A DNA stretch of 60,237 bases from an uncultured cyanobacterium (GTDB lineage: Bacteria; Cyanobacteriota; Vampirovibrionia; Vampirovibrionales; JAGQHJ01): assembly GCA_937922745.1 (NCBI GenBank), contig CALAJO010000004.1:1-60237 (forward strand), given 5' to 3'. The notes below the pieces were generated by a model. It saw nothing but the letters and a program-made list of their open reading frames with translations, did not search any database and had not been told where the DNA came from. This document shows positions 37,280 to 46,033 of the stretch, in pieces (position 1 is the first letter of the stretch; every line of letters begins with the position of its first letter). A program made the position numbers and the translations under genes.

Positions 37280-37963
37280 ATGATCCAGTTTGTTGACACC
37301 TCCATGCGTTACGATAACTGCGTTGCCTTGCATAACGTGGACTTTGAAATTGAAATGGGCGAGTTTGTCTTCTTTGTCGGGCCTTCCGGCGCCGGAAAGT
37401 CCACCATTATGAAGCTGATCTACCGGGAGGAAAAGGCAACCTCCGGCAAGGTGCTGGTGGGGCGGATTGATGTCGCCAAACTGTCCGGGCACGAGGTTCC
37501 CAAGCTGCGGCGGCGGATGGGCATTGTTTTCCAGGACTTTAAATTGCTTCCGGGGCAAAGCGCATTCGATAACGTGGCGTATGTTTTGCGGGCGCTGGGC
37601 GTCAGCCCTACGGAGATTCGCAAGCGGGTTTTGGGCGCGCTCAAAGTGGTTGGCCTGATTGAAAAGGTGGACGCGACGCCCGAGGAACTCTCCGGCGGGG
37701 AACAGCAGCGCGTCGGGATTGCCCGCGCGATTGTGAATGGCCCGGCCATTGTGATTGCCGATGAGCCAACCGGGAACCTGGATCCGGATAGCTCGCTGGA
37801 GATTATGAACCTGTTGCAGCAAATCAATCGCCGTGGCACAACGGTATTGGTTTCCACACACAACCACCAGATAGTGAACCAGATGCGCAAGCGCGTTATT
37901 GCCTTGAAAAGCGGAGAAATTGTGAGTGACATACCTGATGGAGCCTATTTTATAAATGAGTGA
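37280..37963 (+). CDS. ftsE: Cell-division ATP-binding protein FtsE
   Basis: 227 residues, an ABC ATPase: Walker A GPSGAGKST, Q-loop VFQDFKLLP, signature LSGGEQQRVGIARA, Walker B IVIADEPTGNLD and H-loop VSTHNHQ. With FtsX it links the divisome to peptidoglycan hydrolases. ATG 37280 (MIQFVDTSMRYDN) fits the FtsE family start. It overlaps ftsX by 8 bases. Confidence 0.95.
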   Translation: MIQFVDTSMRYDNCVALHNVDFEIEMGEFVFFVGPSGAGKSTIMKLIYREEKATSGKVLVGRIDVAKLSGHEVPKLRRRMGIVFQDFKLLPGQSAFDNVAYVLRALGVSPTEIRKRVLGALKVVGLIEKVDATPEELSGGEQQRVGIARAIVNGPAIVIADEPTGNLDPDSSLEIMNLLQQINRRGTTVLVSTHNHQIVNQMRKRVIALKSGEIVSDIPDGAYFINE

Positions 37964-38828
37964 CCTGGTTGGCTCCTTAACGACGGAACTTCGCATTACC
38001 GGCCGTATCTTTCGGGAAACCGGGATGGGGCTGAAGCGCACCGGCCTGATGAATATCATCATCGTGGTGATTATGGCTTCGATTTTAAGTATTTTCGGGG
38101 CTTTGCTGGCCGTAATCATCGAGATGGGCGTTCTTGTGCAAAACCTGGGTTCGGAAGTGGAAATTTCAGTCTACATCAAGGATGAAGCCAACACCCAACA
38201 GGTTCGGGATGAGATTATGAAGCTGCCGCATATCAAGAAGCTCACCCTCATCTCCAAGGAAAAGGCCTGGGCAGAGATGCAGAAGGAATATCCACTGCCG
38301 GATGTGGAGAACCCGCTGCCCGACACCATCCACATGCAGATGACTTCCGAAAAGCACATTTTGACCACGGTTGAGAAATTGAAAAGCCTCCCCGGCGTGG
38401 AAACCCTTCAGTATCCCAAGGAAGTGCTGGACAAGATCAGCAAGATTACGCAGGGTGCCTCGATTGTGGGGATGTCGGTGTCGTTTATCCTGGCCATGCT
38501 GACGATGTTTATCATCAATAACACCATTCACCTGCTGATTCAAAACAAACGCCGGGAAATTGAAATCCTGAGGATGATGGGCGTCGGGAACTGGTATATC
38601 CGCCTGCCGTTCCTGTTGCAAGGCGCGCTGTACGGCGTCGTGAGCGCCCTGGTGGCTTGTGGCGCGGTTTATTTTGCCGTTGAGTTCCTTAACCAGGTTT
38701 TTATCACGTTTCAATTGCAAACCAACGAATCCACCAGCAACATTGTCTACATTATCCTGGTGCTGATGGGCCTGCTGGTGGGCGGTGGCGGCGCAGCCAT
38801 TGCCGTTCGGAAGTACTTACAGGTCTAA
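37956..38828 (+). CDS. ftsX: Cell-division protein FtsX
   Basis: 290 residues with an N-terminal membrane helix (IIIVVIMASILSIFGALLAVII), then an extracellular loop of ~110 residues (VEISVYIKDEANTQQVRDEI). Three more helices follow, with the conserved RREIEILRMMGVGNWYIR coupling segment. This four-helix MacB/FtsX topology is the permease-like partner of FtsE. It overlaps ftsE and converges on the HDOD gene with a 4-base overlap. Confidence 0.95.
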   Translation: MSDLVGSLTTELRITGRIFRETGMGLKRTGLMNIIIVVIMASILSIFGALLAVIIEMGVLVQNLGSEVEISVYIKDEANTQQVRDEIMKLPHIKKLTLISKEKAWAEMQKEYPLPDVENPLPDTIHMQMTSEKHILTTVEKLKSLPGVETLQYPKEVLDKISKITQGASIVGMSVSFILAMLTMFIINNTIHLLIQNKRREIEILRMMGVGNWYIRLPFLLQGALYGVVSALVACGAVYFAVEFLNQVFITFQLQTNESTSNIVYIILVLMGLLVGGGGAAIAVRKYLQV

Positions 38829-39685
38829 AGCTTGCCAAACATGGCTTCCTGGATTCGGGTAATTTCCCGATAGTGCGAATCGAACTTTTTCGCCAGGCTT
38901 TTTATCAGGACGGCCTTATCCAGGTTGAGCCCGGCCCGTTGCACGGCAGTCATGTTAATTTCGTGCCCGCTTTGGTCGCTAAATAAAGGGGAAAGGTTAT
39001 TGGCCACATGGATGGCAACCACGAGCTTGAACTCATCCGGTAAAATCTTGCCGAACGCAGCCATGGGGTCGTGGTGGTACCGAATGACGTTCTTATACAG
39101 GTTGGGCAGTTTCCAAAGGTCTGCCAGTTTGTAACCCACTTGCACATGGGTAAACCCGAACACCTGGTTTTCGGCATGGACAATGTCAAATTTGGAGCGT
39201 TTCACTTCCATCACCAGGCTGGCGTAAACTTCCGTGGAAAACTCGTTCATCATCAACTGGCCTACATCGCACAGCAGGCCTGCGGTAAAGCACAAGTCCA
39301 CGTTTTCGTATTTCAGCCGCTCCCCCACATCCTTGGCGACAAAGGCGGTAAACAGCGCGGATTTCCACAGTTCGATGAAAAACAGGTTGTGCTTGAACCC
39401 GGCCATTTCCACCATGGAAGAATACAGCGAACACTTGACGGCATTCGTCCCAATCCGAATCAAGGCGTCCTTGACGGTAGCCACTTGGCGAGAATAGCCG
39501 TAATGCGCCAGATTACTGATTTTAAGCAATTTGGAAGTCAAACATTCGTCCATACTGATAAACTCGGCGATTTTAGCAACCGGAATTTCCGGGTTTTCCA
39601 GCATGTTCACAGCCTCAACCGCAGCCTGGGGCGGTTCAGGCATCTGATCCATCTTTTCGAGAATTTGCTCAAGTTTGGGCGACAT
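38825..39685 (-). CDS. HDOD domain protein, paralog 1
   Basis: 286 residues, almost entirely one HDOD domain (residues ~15-215): AKIAEFISMDECLTSKLLKISN, ALIRIGTNAVKCSLYSSM and NQVFGFTHVQVGYKLADLW. The position of the HD-phosphohydrolase metal pair reads LLCDVGQLMMNE, with Cys replacing His, so hydrolase activity is not expected, as usual for HDOD. HDOD proteins act as signalling scaffolds, often with cyclic-di-GMP. No output domain is attached. It is about 70% identical to the gene at 39766. A TATAAT lies 7 bases before the ATG with no Shine-Dalgarno. Confidence 0.9.
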   Translation of the reverse strand: MSPKLEQILEKMDQMPEPPQAAVEAVNMLENPEIPVAKIAEFISMDECLTSKLLKISNLAHYGYSRQVATVKDALIRIGTNAVKCSLYSSMVEMAGFKHNLFFIELWKSALFTAFVAKDVGERLKYENVDLCFTAGLLCDVGQLMMNEFSTEVYASLVMEVKRSKFDIVHAENQVFGFTHVQVGYKLADLWKLPNLYKNVIRYHHDPMAAFGKILPDEFKLVVAIHVANNLSPLFSDQSGHEINMTAVQRAGLNLDKAVLIKSLAKKFDSHYREITRIQEAMFGKL

Positions 39686-39692
39686 ACTTTTT

Positions 39693-39698
39693 ATTATA
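39693..39698 (-). promoter_or_regulatory. -10 box of HDOD paralog 1 (TATAAT, leaderless)
   Basis: TATAAT reads on the minus strand with only 7 bases before the ATG at 39685. The expected transcript start falls on or next to the ATG. Confidence 0.55.
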
Positions 39699-39765
39699 CT
39701 TGTGGTCGGCCCAATCCGGCGCAGATTACACCGACAAGGGGAGAACGGGGTTGAAGTAAAGCGAC

Positions 39766-40629
39766 TTAAGCAACCGCCCCAAACATGGAATCCGTAATGC
39801 GGGCGATGTCGCGATAATAAATATCGAACTTTTGGGAGAGGGATTGGACGATCATTTCGCGGGACAGGTTGAGCCCGGCGTTTTTCACGGCATCCATGTT
39901 GATATGCTTGCCGCTTTGGTCGCTAAACAGCGGAGAAAGATTATTAGCGACGTGAATCGCCACGATCAGCTTGTAATCATCCGGCAACACGCGGTTGTAG
40001 GTCGGTATTGGGTCGTGATGATAACGGATGACGTTTTGATAAATGACCGGAAGTTTCCATAAATCCGCAATTTTGTAGCCCACCTGCACATGGGTAAAGC
40101 CAAATACCTGGTTTTCCGCCTGAACGATATCGTAGCCGCCTTTGCGAACCTGCATGGCCAGGTTGGTATAAACCTGCGTGGCAAACTCATTCATCATCAA
40201 CTGGCCCACATCGCACAGCAGGCCGCCGGTAAAACATAAATCCACACGGGAATGGCCCAGGCGCTCACCCACGTCCTTGGCGACGAATGCGGTAAACAAC
40301 GCGGACTTCCAAAGCTCCATAAAGAAGTGGTTGGGGTTAAACCCGGCCATCTCCAGCATGGAGGAATACAGGGAACATTTTACGATGTTGGTTCCAATCC
40401 GCATCAAGGCTTCCTTGGCCGTGGCAACCTTGCCGGAGTAACCGTAATGGGCGGAGTTACTCAGCTTGAGCAATTTCCCCGTCAAGCATTCGTCCATGCT
40501 GATGAACTCGGCCACTTTTGCAATGGGCACGTTCGGATCTTCCAGCATGTTTACAGCCTGCACCGATGCCTTGGGCGGTTCGGGCAGATGATCCATTTTT
40601 TGAATAATTTGATCGATTGTAATGCTCAT
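39766..40629 (-). CDS. HDOD domain protein, paralog 2
   Basis: 287 residues, colinear with its neighbour at 38825 and sharing long identical stretches (EFISMDECLTGKLLKLSN, ELWKSALFTAFVAKDVGERL, NQVFGFTHVQVGYKIADLW, IVAIHVANNLSPLFSDQSG). Again LLCDVGQL replaces the HD pair. The two genes are a tandem duplication separated by ~80 bases, each with its own promoter, so they may be regulated separately. The presence of a GGDEF protein nearby (44387) makes a cyclic-di-GMP link possible but unproven. Confidence 0.9.
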   Translation of the reverse strand: MSITIDQIIQKMDHLPEPPKASVQAVNMLEDPNVPIAKVAEFISMDECLTGKLLKLSNSAHYGYSGKVATAKEALMRIGTNIVKCSLYSSMLEMAGFNPNHFFMELWKSALFTAFVAKDVGERLGHSRVDLCFTGGLLCDVGQLMMNEFATQVYTNLAMQVRKGGYDIVQAENQVFGFTHVQVGYKIADLWKLPVIYQNVIRYHHDPIPTYNRVLPDDYKLIVAIHVANNLSPLFSDQSGKHINMDAVKNAGLNLSREMIVQSLSQKFDIYYRDIARITDSMFGAVA

Positions 40630-40635
40630 TTTTTT

Positions 40636-40664
40636 ATTATAGCTATAGATTGGCTTTCACTGTA
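40636..40664 (-). promoter_or_regulatory. Predicted promoter of HDOD paralog 2 (TTACAG-18-TATAAT, leaderless)
   Basis: On the minus strand TATAAT (40636-40641) lies 6 bases before the ATG at 40629, with TTACAG about 18 bases further upstream. No Shine-Dalgarno can fit, so a leaderless mRNA is predicted. Confidence 0.55.
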
Positions 40665-40882
40665 ATCCGTTAAGCGGGTTTATCATATTTGCGGCCTTCC
40701 TCGTAACCGGCGATGATGTCACCTTCTCCTGGATCATCTTTTTTATCGGCATACCGGGGATAAACTTGAGGATTCTCGCGGATATCCTCTACTTGCGGTA
40801 GCGTTGCGCGCTCTTGCCTTTTGGCCGCGTGCAGGAGGGCCAGATCCGTTTTTTCTGCTACAATGCAGTGTAGGTGTGTTGA

Positions 40883-41353
40883 ATGGTGGACAGGACAGAA
40901 GGATTTGCAGGCAGCATGAAACAGCAAGGCGTATCGCTTTCCCAAACTTTGGCGCTGGGGATTATCGGCGTGGTGCTGGTCGTTTATGGCGTGATGTTTT
41001 GGTTGGGGATGAAGGAAACCGAGGACGCCGAAATTGTGGAGGCCGTCCAGGTGAAGCTCCAGCATGCCGTTTCCAAGGGTTCCACCGTATTACAACTGCC
41101 GCCACGGCAAATTCACCCGGCCAATATTGTCAACTCCGTCCGATCCTCATTTCCGGAAGGGGCACAGGTGGACAACAACTTTAACCTCAAGCTGGCGCAT
41201 TCCGATCGCGGCGCACAGTACCGCATTACGCCGGAAGGGGATCTGGTGATTGCTTCCCTGGAGAATTTTACGCGCTACCGGGTGGAAAAGGGCCGGATCG
41301 TTCGCAATAACCACTGGCTGATGCCCATGCTTACTGAGCAACCTAAAAATTAG
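40883..41353 (+). CDS. Membrane-anchored hypothetical protein
   Basis: 156 residues from ATG 40883 (or 145 from ATG 40916, MKQQGVSLSQTLALG). One membrane helix near the N-terminus (TLALGIIGVVLVVYGVMFWLGM) is followed by a ~115-residue soluble domain with no cysteines, ending NNHWLMPMLTEQPKN. This bitopic layout resembles small assembly or pilin-like accessory proteins, but no family is recognised. A TACAAT lies about 20 bases upstream of the first ATG. Its stop overlaps the end of a decayed minus-strand gene copy. Confidence 0.7.
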   Translation: MVDRTEGFAGSMKQQGVSLSQTLALGIIGVVLVVYGVMFWLGMKETEDAEIVEAVQVKLQHAVSKGSTVLQLPPRQIHPANIVNSVRSSFPEGAQVDNNFNLKLAHSDRGAQYRITPEGDLVIASLENFTRYRVEKGRIVRNNHWLMPMLTEQPKN

Positions 41354-41472
41354 TTGCTATTGAGCCGGTTTTCTAACTGTTGCTCCTGCTCAATGCTGAA
41401 AGGCTGCCATCCTGAGACAAGTTCAGGGGATTGCGGATCCAGTTGAACCAGCAGATGCTGAGGAAAAACATA
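41350..41472 (-). pseudogene. Truncated 3' copy of the adjacent 341-aa gene
   Basis: On the minus strand, the ~40 codons ending at 41350 read QHLLVQLDPQSPELVSGW, then QPFSIEQEQQLENRLNSN. The true gene just upstream ends GLLIQLDPESPELIAAW, then SPLYIGQEIELESRL. The match covers only the last ~36 residues and then breaks at an in-frame TAA (41473-41475). It is best read as the remnant of a tandem duplication whose body has been deleted. Confidence 0.75.
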
Positions 41473-41498
41473 TTATTCTGTACCGGCGTTAGGATGGT

Positions 41499-42524
41499 TT
41501 ATAGCCGGGATTCCAATTCGATTTCCTGCCCAATGTACAGGGGGCTCCATGCAGCAATCAATTCTGGCGACTCCGGATCAAGCTGGATGAGCAGGCCTTT
41601 GTCCCTTAAGCTGCAAAGCTCTGCATAGTAGTCATGTTGCGGAGAGAACTCAAGGGGCACCGAAGGCTGAAGTTTTGGCTGGTATCGGCGGGCCGTATTA
41701 TCCTGCTGGGTTTTAATAATGATCCATTTTTCCGCCAGGGTTAAGGTGGGATAAAGCTCAGCCAAACGCTGCCGGTAAATATACTTGGCTTTTGGCGGCC
41801 GCTTGAGTAAAGGGCTATAATAATCGGGTTCCCTGCGAGAATCTTTCTGGTTAAGTTCGGCCAAGTCCTTCCACTTTATAGGGTAATCCTCCCGAAGTGG
41901 CTTTCCATACGCTACCAGGGCCATAAACTGCCTTACCCTGCATATGGCGTCCCAGTCCTTGGCTGGCGCAACCGCCTCCCGCTTTAAGATGTGATTTTTG
42001 TAGATATCGATTTCCCTTGTATTAATGACCTTAATCCCCTGGGAGTCATCGCTTTTGGGGTTAAACGCAATGAGCTGCCTATACGCAGGTTCATAGGAAA
42101 GCCTTTGGACAAGGGTCTTTTTAAAGGGTCGCGCCTTCTTGTTCACCACGATGGTTAACCCGTCCAGGTCGGAACCGGGAACGGCAACTCCCCTGGCGAC
42201 GGAACACGTGGGGTCATATCCGGCATAAAGCACTTTAATGTCTTTCTCCTGGCAAACCTGTTCGATTGCCTGGGCGACGGCCTCTTCGATTTTTCTGGAC
42301 GTCAGCGCCAGATCCGGAAAGCCTGTTTCCCTTTCAAACGAAGTTACGGCACAATGCATGGCATTCGGACTTATGCGGGCTGAAAAGCGTATGGGCGACT
42401 GGGCAGTTGTATCCACATGCCTACGGACAAAGATATCCTGGCCCTGACCAAAACGCAGATGTTGCGGAAGGGCCTGGTGTGTCGTAATTGGGAAGGTGGA
42501 TAATGGCATAAGGCGATGAAGCAT
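41499..42524 (-). CDS. Hypothetical protein, possible nucleotidyltransferase-like domain
   Basis: 341 residues. The segment SVARGVAVPGSDLDGLTIVV (about residues 108-127) resembles the G-S-x-D-x-D metal motif of the polymerase-beta nucleotidyltransferase superfamily, with an Asp in VINTREIDIY further on as a possible third ligand. The resemblance is partial and unverified. The first 55 residues are low complexity with two tags, LRFGQGQD and IRFSARI, like the RFGHGQ of the glycosidase at 1-1774. The C-terminal ~100 residues are basic and helical. GGGGA precedes ATG 42524. A decayed partial copy lies directly downstream. Confidence 0.65.
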   Translation of the reverse strand: MLHRLMPLSTFPITTHQALPQHLRFGQGQDIFVRRHVDTTAQSPIRFSARISPNAMHCAVTSFERETGFPDLALTSRKIEEAVAQAIEQVCQEKDIKVLYAGYDPTCSVARGVAVPGSDLDGLTIVVNKKARPFKKTLVQRLSYEPAYRQLIAFNPKSDDSQGIKVINTREIDIYKNHILKREAVAPAKDWDAICRVRQFMALVAYGKPLREDYPIKWKDLAELNQKDSRREPDYYSPLLKRPPKAKYIYRQRLAELYPTLTLAEKWIIIKTQQDNTARRYQPKLQPSVPLEFSPQHDYYAELCSLRDKGLLIQLDPESPELIAAWSPLYIGQEIELESRL

Positions 42525-42564
42525 TAAAATCCCCAGGTGATGCTACTGGGTGTTCAAAAACGAC

Positions 42565-43257
42565 TCAATGCGATTTTGTGCCGATCGAAGCGGACAGGAT
42601 GTTTCGGATTAATTGTTCCAAAGCTTTGCGGCGGTGGCTGAGCCGGTTTTTCTCTTCGCTGGGCAACTCGGCCATGGTGCGTGTCCTGTCGGTATCCACG
42701 GGGATCATGATGGGGTCGTAGCCAAAGCCATTCTCCCCCTGGGGTTGCTCTGCGATCCAAAGGTCGCAGGTGCCGGTTTCCGTCATCATTGTCTCCGTTT
42801 CGCGGATCCAGCAGGCAATACATGCAACATACTGCGCCTTGCGATTGGGATTGTCTGCAACCAGCTTCAGGATCGCCGCGTTGCGCTCGATGTAACCAGG
42901 ATTATCAAACGTCTGCCCCAATACATCCATCTGGACCTGTTGTGAAAACCAGCGATGGGACTGGATGCCGGGGAAAGGGGACAAGCCATACCGGCCATCC
43001 AGTGCCGGGATAACCAGGCCGGCATCTTCGGCGATAACATGCGTGACTTCTGGCGGTATTCCTTCTGCAAGGCTGGCTTGGAGCTTGATGATGGCATTCT
43101 CGCAGAACGTGGCGCCGGTTTCTTCAACGTCTTCTGTTGGCGGCAGCGCAATCACCTGGATGCCGGGATGGATAGCCTGGCAGCACTGCGCCGTTTCCCG
43201 CAGCTTGTGGGGATTGGTTGTGGCAAAGCCAATAACGATAGGGGATTTATCCGGCAT
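42565..43257 (-). CDS. rdgB: XTP/dITP diphosphatase (RdgB/HAM1)
   Basis: 230 residues that hydrolyse non-canonical purine triphosphates to keep them out of DNA and RNA. Family motifs: FATTNPHKLRE (SGNxxK-like entry), EDVEETGATFCENAIIKLQ, VIAEDAGLVIPALDG, and GENGFGYDPIMIP near the end, followed by SHRRKALEQL. ATG 43257 has GGAG 9 bases upstream. It overlaps the FAH-family gene by 11 bases, so the two are cotranscribed. Confidence 0.93.
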   Translation of the reverse strand: MPDKSPIVIGFATTNPHKLRETAQCCQAIHPGIQVIALPPTEDVEETGATFCENAIIKLQASLAEGIPPEVTHVIAEDAGLVIPALDGRYGLSPFPGIQSHRWFSQQVQMDVLGQTFDNPGYIERNAAILKLVADNPNRKAQYVACIACWIRETETMMTETGTCDLWIAEQPQGENGFGYDPIMIPVDTDRTRTMAELPSEEKNRLSHRRKALEQLIRNILSASIGTKSH

Positions 43258-44053
43258 GCGCTGTTTCTCCAACCAATTGATACGGGTTTTCCAATACCCC
43301 GATGAGCGGGCTGCTGATTCGCACAACCTGACCGTGCCGGAGCGGGCCAACCCCTTCCGGCGTGCCGGTCAGGATGACGTCTCCCGGATTCAGCGTCATA
43401 ATCCGGGAAATGTAGCTCACCAGGAACGGGATAGAAAAGCGCATATCGCTGGCCATGGCCTGCTGAACCTGTTGCCCGTCAACAAACGTTTCCAGTGCCA
43501 GCAATGCAGGATCCTGCCCCTCATTCAACAGCAATGCCGGCCCAACGGGGCAGAAGGTGTCAAAGTTCTTGGCCCGGCCCCATTGCTTGTCCTGCCGCTG
43601 AAGCGTCCTGGCCGTCACGTCGTTGGCCAGCGTATAACCCAGGACATAATCTAACGCGCGCTCTTCCGTGCAATCCTTGCACGGCTTGCCAATTACCACG
43701 GCAATTTCCCCTTCGTAGTCAATCTGGCCCCATTCAGGCCGCCCGATGATGGGGGCACCGCAGGCAACGATGGCAGAAGGAGCTTTGAGGAACAGCACCG
43801 GGTCATCGGGCACCTCCTGGTGTTTCATCTCCTGGATGTGCTTGGCGTAATTGAGCCCCACGGCAATGATTTTGGAAGGCACGGCGGGTAACGGCGTCAA
43901 CAGTTTAACGTTATCCATCACCAGCGTTTCGCCGGTTTCCGTATCCGGCTGATCAAACGCGGCAATGAAGCGGATAATCCCGTCGTCCTGCAAAATGCCC
44001 GCTTGTGGCTTTGGATTCTGCGTTGTATAAAACCGGATGAGTTGCCTGGCCAT
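43247..44053 (-). CDS. Fumarylacetoacetate hydrolase family protein
   Basis: 268 residues. The FAH fold begins at KIIAVGLNYAKHIQEM and has FLKAPSAIV, the metal-binding IDYEGEIAVVIGK (Glu-x-Glu), YTLANDVTARTLQ and GDVILTGTPEGVGPL. Members act as acylpyruvases, oxaloacetate decarboxylases/tautomerases or 2-oxo-acid hydratases; the substrate cannot be fixed here. AAAGGA precedes the ATG. Confidence 0.9.
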   Translation of the reverse strand: MARQLIRFYTTQNPKPQAGILQDDGIIRFIAAFDQPDTETGETLVMDNVKLLTPLPAVPSKIIAVGLNYAKHIQEMKHQEVPDDPVLFLKAPSAIVACGAPIIGRPEWGQIDYEGEIAVVIGKPCKDCTEERALDYVLGYTLANDVTARTLQRQDKQWGRAKNFDTFCPVGPALLLNEGQDPALLALETFVDGQQVQQAMASDMRFSIPFLVSYISRIMTLNPGDVILTGTPEGVGPLRHGQVVRISSPLIGVLENPYQLVGETAHAG

Positions 44054-44386
44054 GGAGATTCCTTTCTTAAGTGCCTCCTTTTATTTAATCGCAATGGCGC
44101 GCTCTGCGCACGGAAAGAAAAGGCGGGCGACCATCCCTTGCATTCGATTTTGCTTAAATCTGAAAATTTTACATCCGTAATGTAACAAGGGTTGTTTAAT
44201 CTGGAATAGTTAAGATAATTTACAGTTGCGGCTGTTCAGCCTGACACACGTTTCTCAACTAAACGGAGGATCTCCATCTTTTACAGACTTGAGATAACAG
44301 AGTCTATAAGGGCACACAAGGCACATTTTGACTTCATTTTGTTTTTATTCACATGTATAGCATGGATATCCTAAGCAGGAACTGAC
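44054..44386. other. Intergenic region between the FAH gene and the GGDEF gene
   Basis: About 330 AT-richer bases with divergent genes on both sides. A TTTACA...TATAAG pair (spacing ~19) near 44290-44325 could be the rightward promoter. No RNA gene recognised. Confidence 0.35.
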
Positions 44387-46033
44387 GTGGCAGCGAAACA
44401 GATTCCGAAAACCGCAAAGACCAAGAAGGTCTCGGATGATAAGACTCCCCAGGCTTTAACGGCCGCGGGCACGCATTATACCGAGCTGAACCGCCTGGAC
44501 AAGAATGCCAAGGCCTTCTTGCAGTTGGAGCCTGCCACGCAACCGGGCGTCAGCGTCCAGGATATGCTGTTGATGGAGCTTCAGGCGGCCCGCTTGCTCA
44601 ACGTGGATATGCCGGATGAGCCCAAACAGTTCATCCATCTGCTGGAAACCCGCATCCGCGAAATTACCGGCAGCCGCAAGAATATTATTCTCATTCTGGA
44701 CGAAGAATCCGGGACGTATACCTGCCTCAACGATGATCGCGAGGACAACTTTGCCACGTCTCCCCGCGAACTGACCTGGATTTCGGATCATTATCTCCAG
44801 GACCTGCTGGGCTCCGAGCAGGTGATTCACAGTTTCCTGCACCACCAGGGCAACATTTTCGGCATTATTGCCATTGCCGACAAGCTGGACGGCACCGCGT
44901 TCAACCTGCGGGACGAGATTGTCCTGGAGCAGTTGACGCAGTATCTGTCGGTTCAGGTTAACCATTACCTGGTGCTGAAGCACTCCATGCTGCTGCCGAC
45001 TATCCAGAAGACGCTGCTCAAGATTTCTAACCGCCTGTTATCGGCTGTGGATTCCCCGGCCATCTTCCATGGGGCCTTGGATGCCCTGTGTACGGAGCTG
45101 CCGTTTACCGGCGGCCAGTTTATCCAACTGGATCGTCAGACAGGGCAAGGGCATGTGCTGTACCAGCTCACCAGACAAGGCTTTGATATGGGCAACCCCA
45201 TCCGCGAGGTGGATCAGTTTATATCGCTGCTCAGTCTCTTCCAGTCCCAGGTTTGGAAGCACACTTACCTTTACCTGAAAGGGGAGATGCTGGGCGATAA
45301 GACGTTCTCCGAACTGTTTGGCCTGCCCGCCATAACCTCTGTGCTGATGTTGCCGATGTACGATCGGGATCAAAGCCTCAACGGGGCGTTGGTTCTCTTC
45401 CAGCAGCACCAGGCCGCCAACCTCAGTAAGGAGGCTTTGAAAGTGGTCGAGCAGGTTTCGGAATTGGTGACGTCCGCTTGCGGCCGCGCCAAGATTCTGG
45501 AAAAAGCCTTGGAGATTGCCACCACGGATGAGTTGACTGGCGCGGTGAACCGACGCGGCTTCTACACCCGGTTTGAGGCGGAAGTCGATCGGGCGCGCCG
45601 TAACCAAACCCCCATGTGCCTGGCGATGATTGACATTGACCACTTCAAGAGCGTGAATGACACCTACGGCCACCTGTCCGGCGATATTATCCTGAAGGAG
45701 TTTGCCGCGCTAATCGGCCAGAATAGCCGCAAGAGCGACCTGCTCTGCCGCTTTGGTGGCGAAGAGTTTGCCCTGATGCTGCCGGAAACGACGATCCATT
45801 CCGCGACGGAGCTGCTGGAGCGCTTGCGTCGCAAGACGGAGAAAAAGGTCTTCCAGACACCGGCCGGCAATATCAAGGTTACCTTTAGCGCCGGGATTAA
45901 CCTGATTGAAACCGCTCAGGAGCTGTGGAAAGAGCCGATGCAGGTTATTTCCGAAGGGTTGGCCCGTGCTGATGAAGCCCTTTACGAAGCCAAGCAGCTG
46001 GGCCGTAACCGCATCGTCATTGCCGACGAGTAA
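44387..46033 (+). CDS. Diguanylate cyclase with two GAF-like sensor domains
   Basis: 548 residues. Residues ~75-195 and ~205-375 look like tandem GAF domains (alpha/beta, no membrane helix). The C-terminal GGDEF domain (~385-545) has TDELTGAVNRRGF, IDIDHFKSVNDTYGH, active-site GGEEF and the inhibitory RxxD five residues earlier (RKSDLLCRFGGEEF). It should make cyclic-di-GMP with product inhibition. It is cytoplasmic, responding to an unknown small ligand. The start is GTG 44387 with AGGA 7 bases upstream. Confidence 0.92.
   Translation: MAAKQIPKTAKTKKVSDDKTPQALTAAGTHYTELNRLDKNAKAFLQLEPATQPGVSVQDMLLMELQAARLLNVDMPDEPKQFIHLLETRIREITGSRKNIILILDEESGTYTCLNDDREDNFATSPRELTWISDHYLQDLLGSEQVIHSFLHHQGNIFGIIAIADKLDGTAFNLRDEIVLEQLTQYLSVQVNHYLVLKHSMLLPTIQKTLLKISNRLLSAVDSPAIFHGALDALCTELPFTGGQFIQLDRQTGQGHVLYQLTRQGFDMGNPIREVDQFISLLSLFQSQVWKHTYLYLKGEMLGDKTFSELFGLPAITSVLMLPMYDRDQSLNGALVLFQQHQAANLSKEALKVVEQVSELVTSACGRAKILEKALEIATTDELTGAVNRRGFYTRFEAEVDRARRNQTPMCLAMIDIDHFKSVNDTYGHLSGDIILKEFAALIGQNSRKSDLLCRFGGEEFALMLPETTIHSATELLERLRRKTEKKVFQTPAGNIKVTFSAGINLIETAQELWKEPMQVISEGLARADEALYEAKQLGRNRIVIADE

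Noticed and set aside
37133-38119. Minus-strand 328-codon frame
   Set aside because: Antisense to ftsE; no motif and FtsE is certain.
40670-41065. Minus-strand 131-codon frame
   Set aside because: Opposes the membrane-anchored protein gene, which has a convincing membrane helix; the antisense frame has none.
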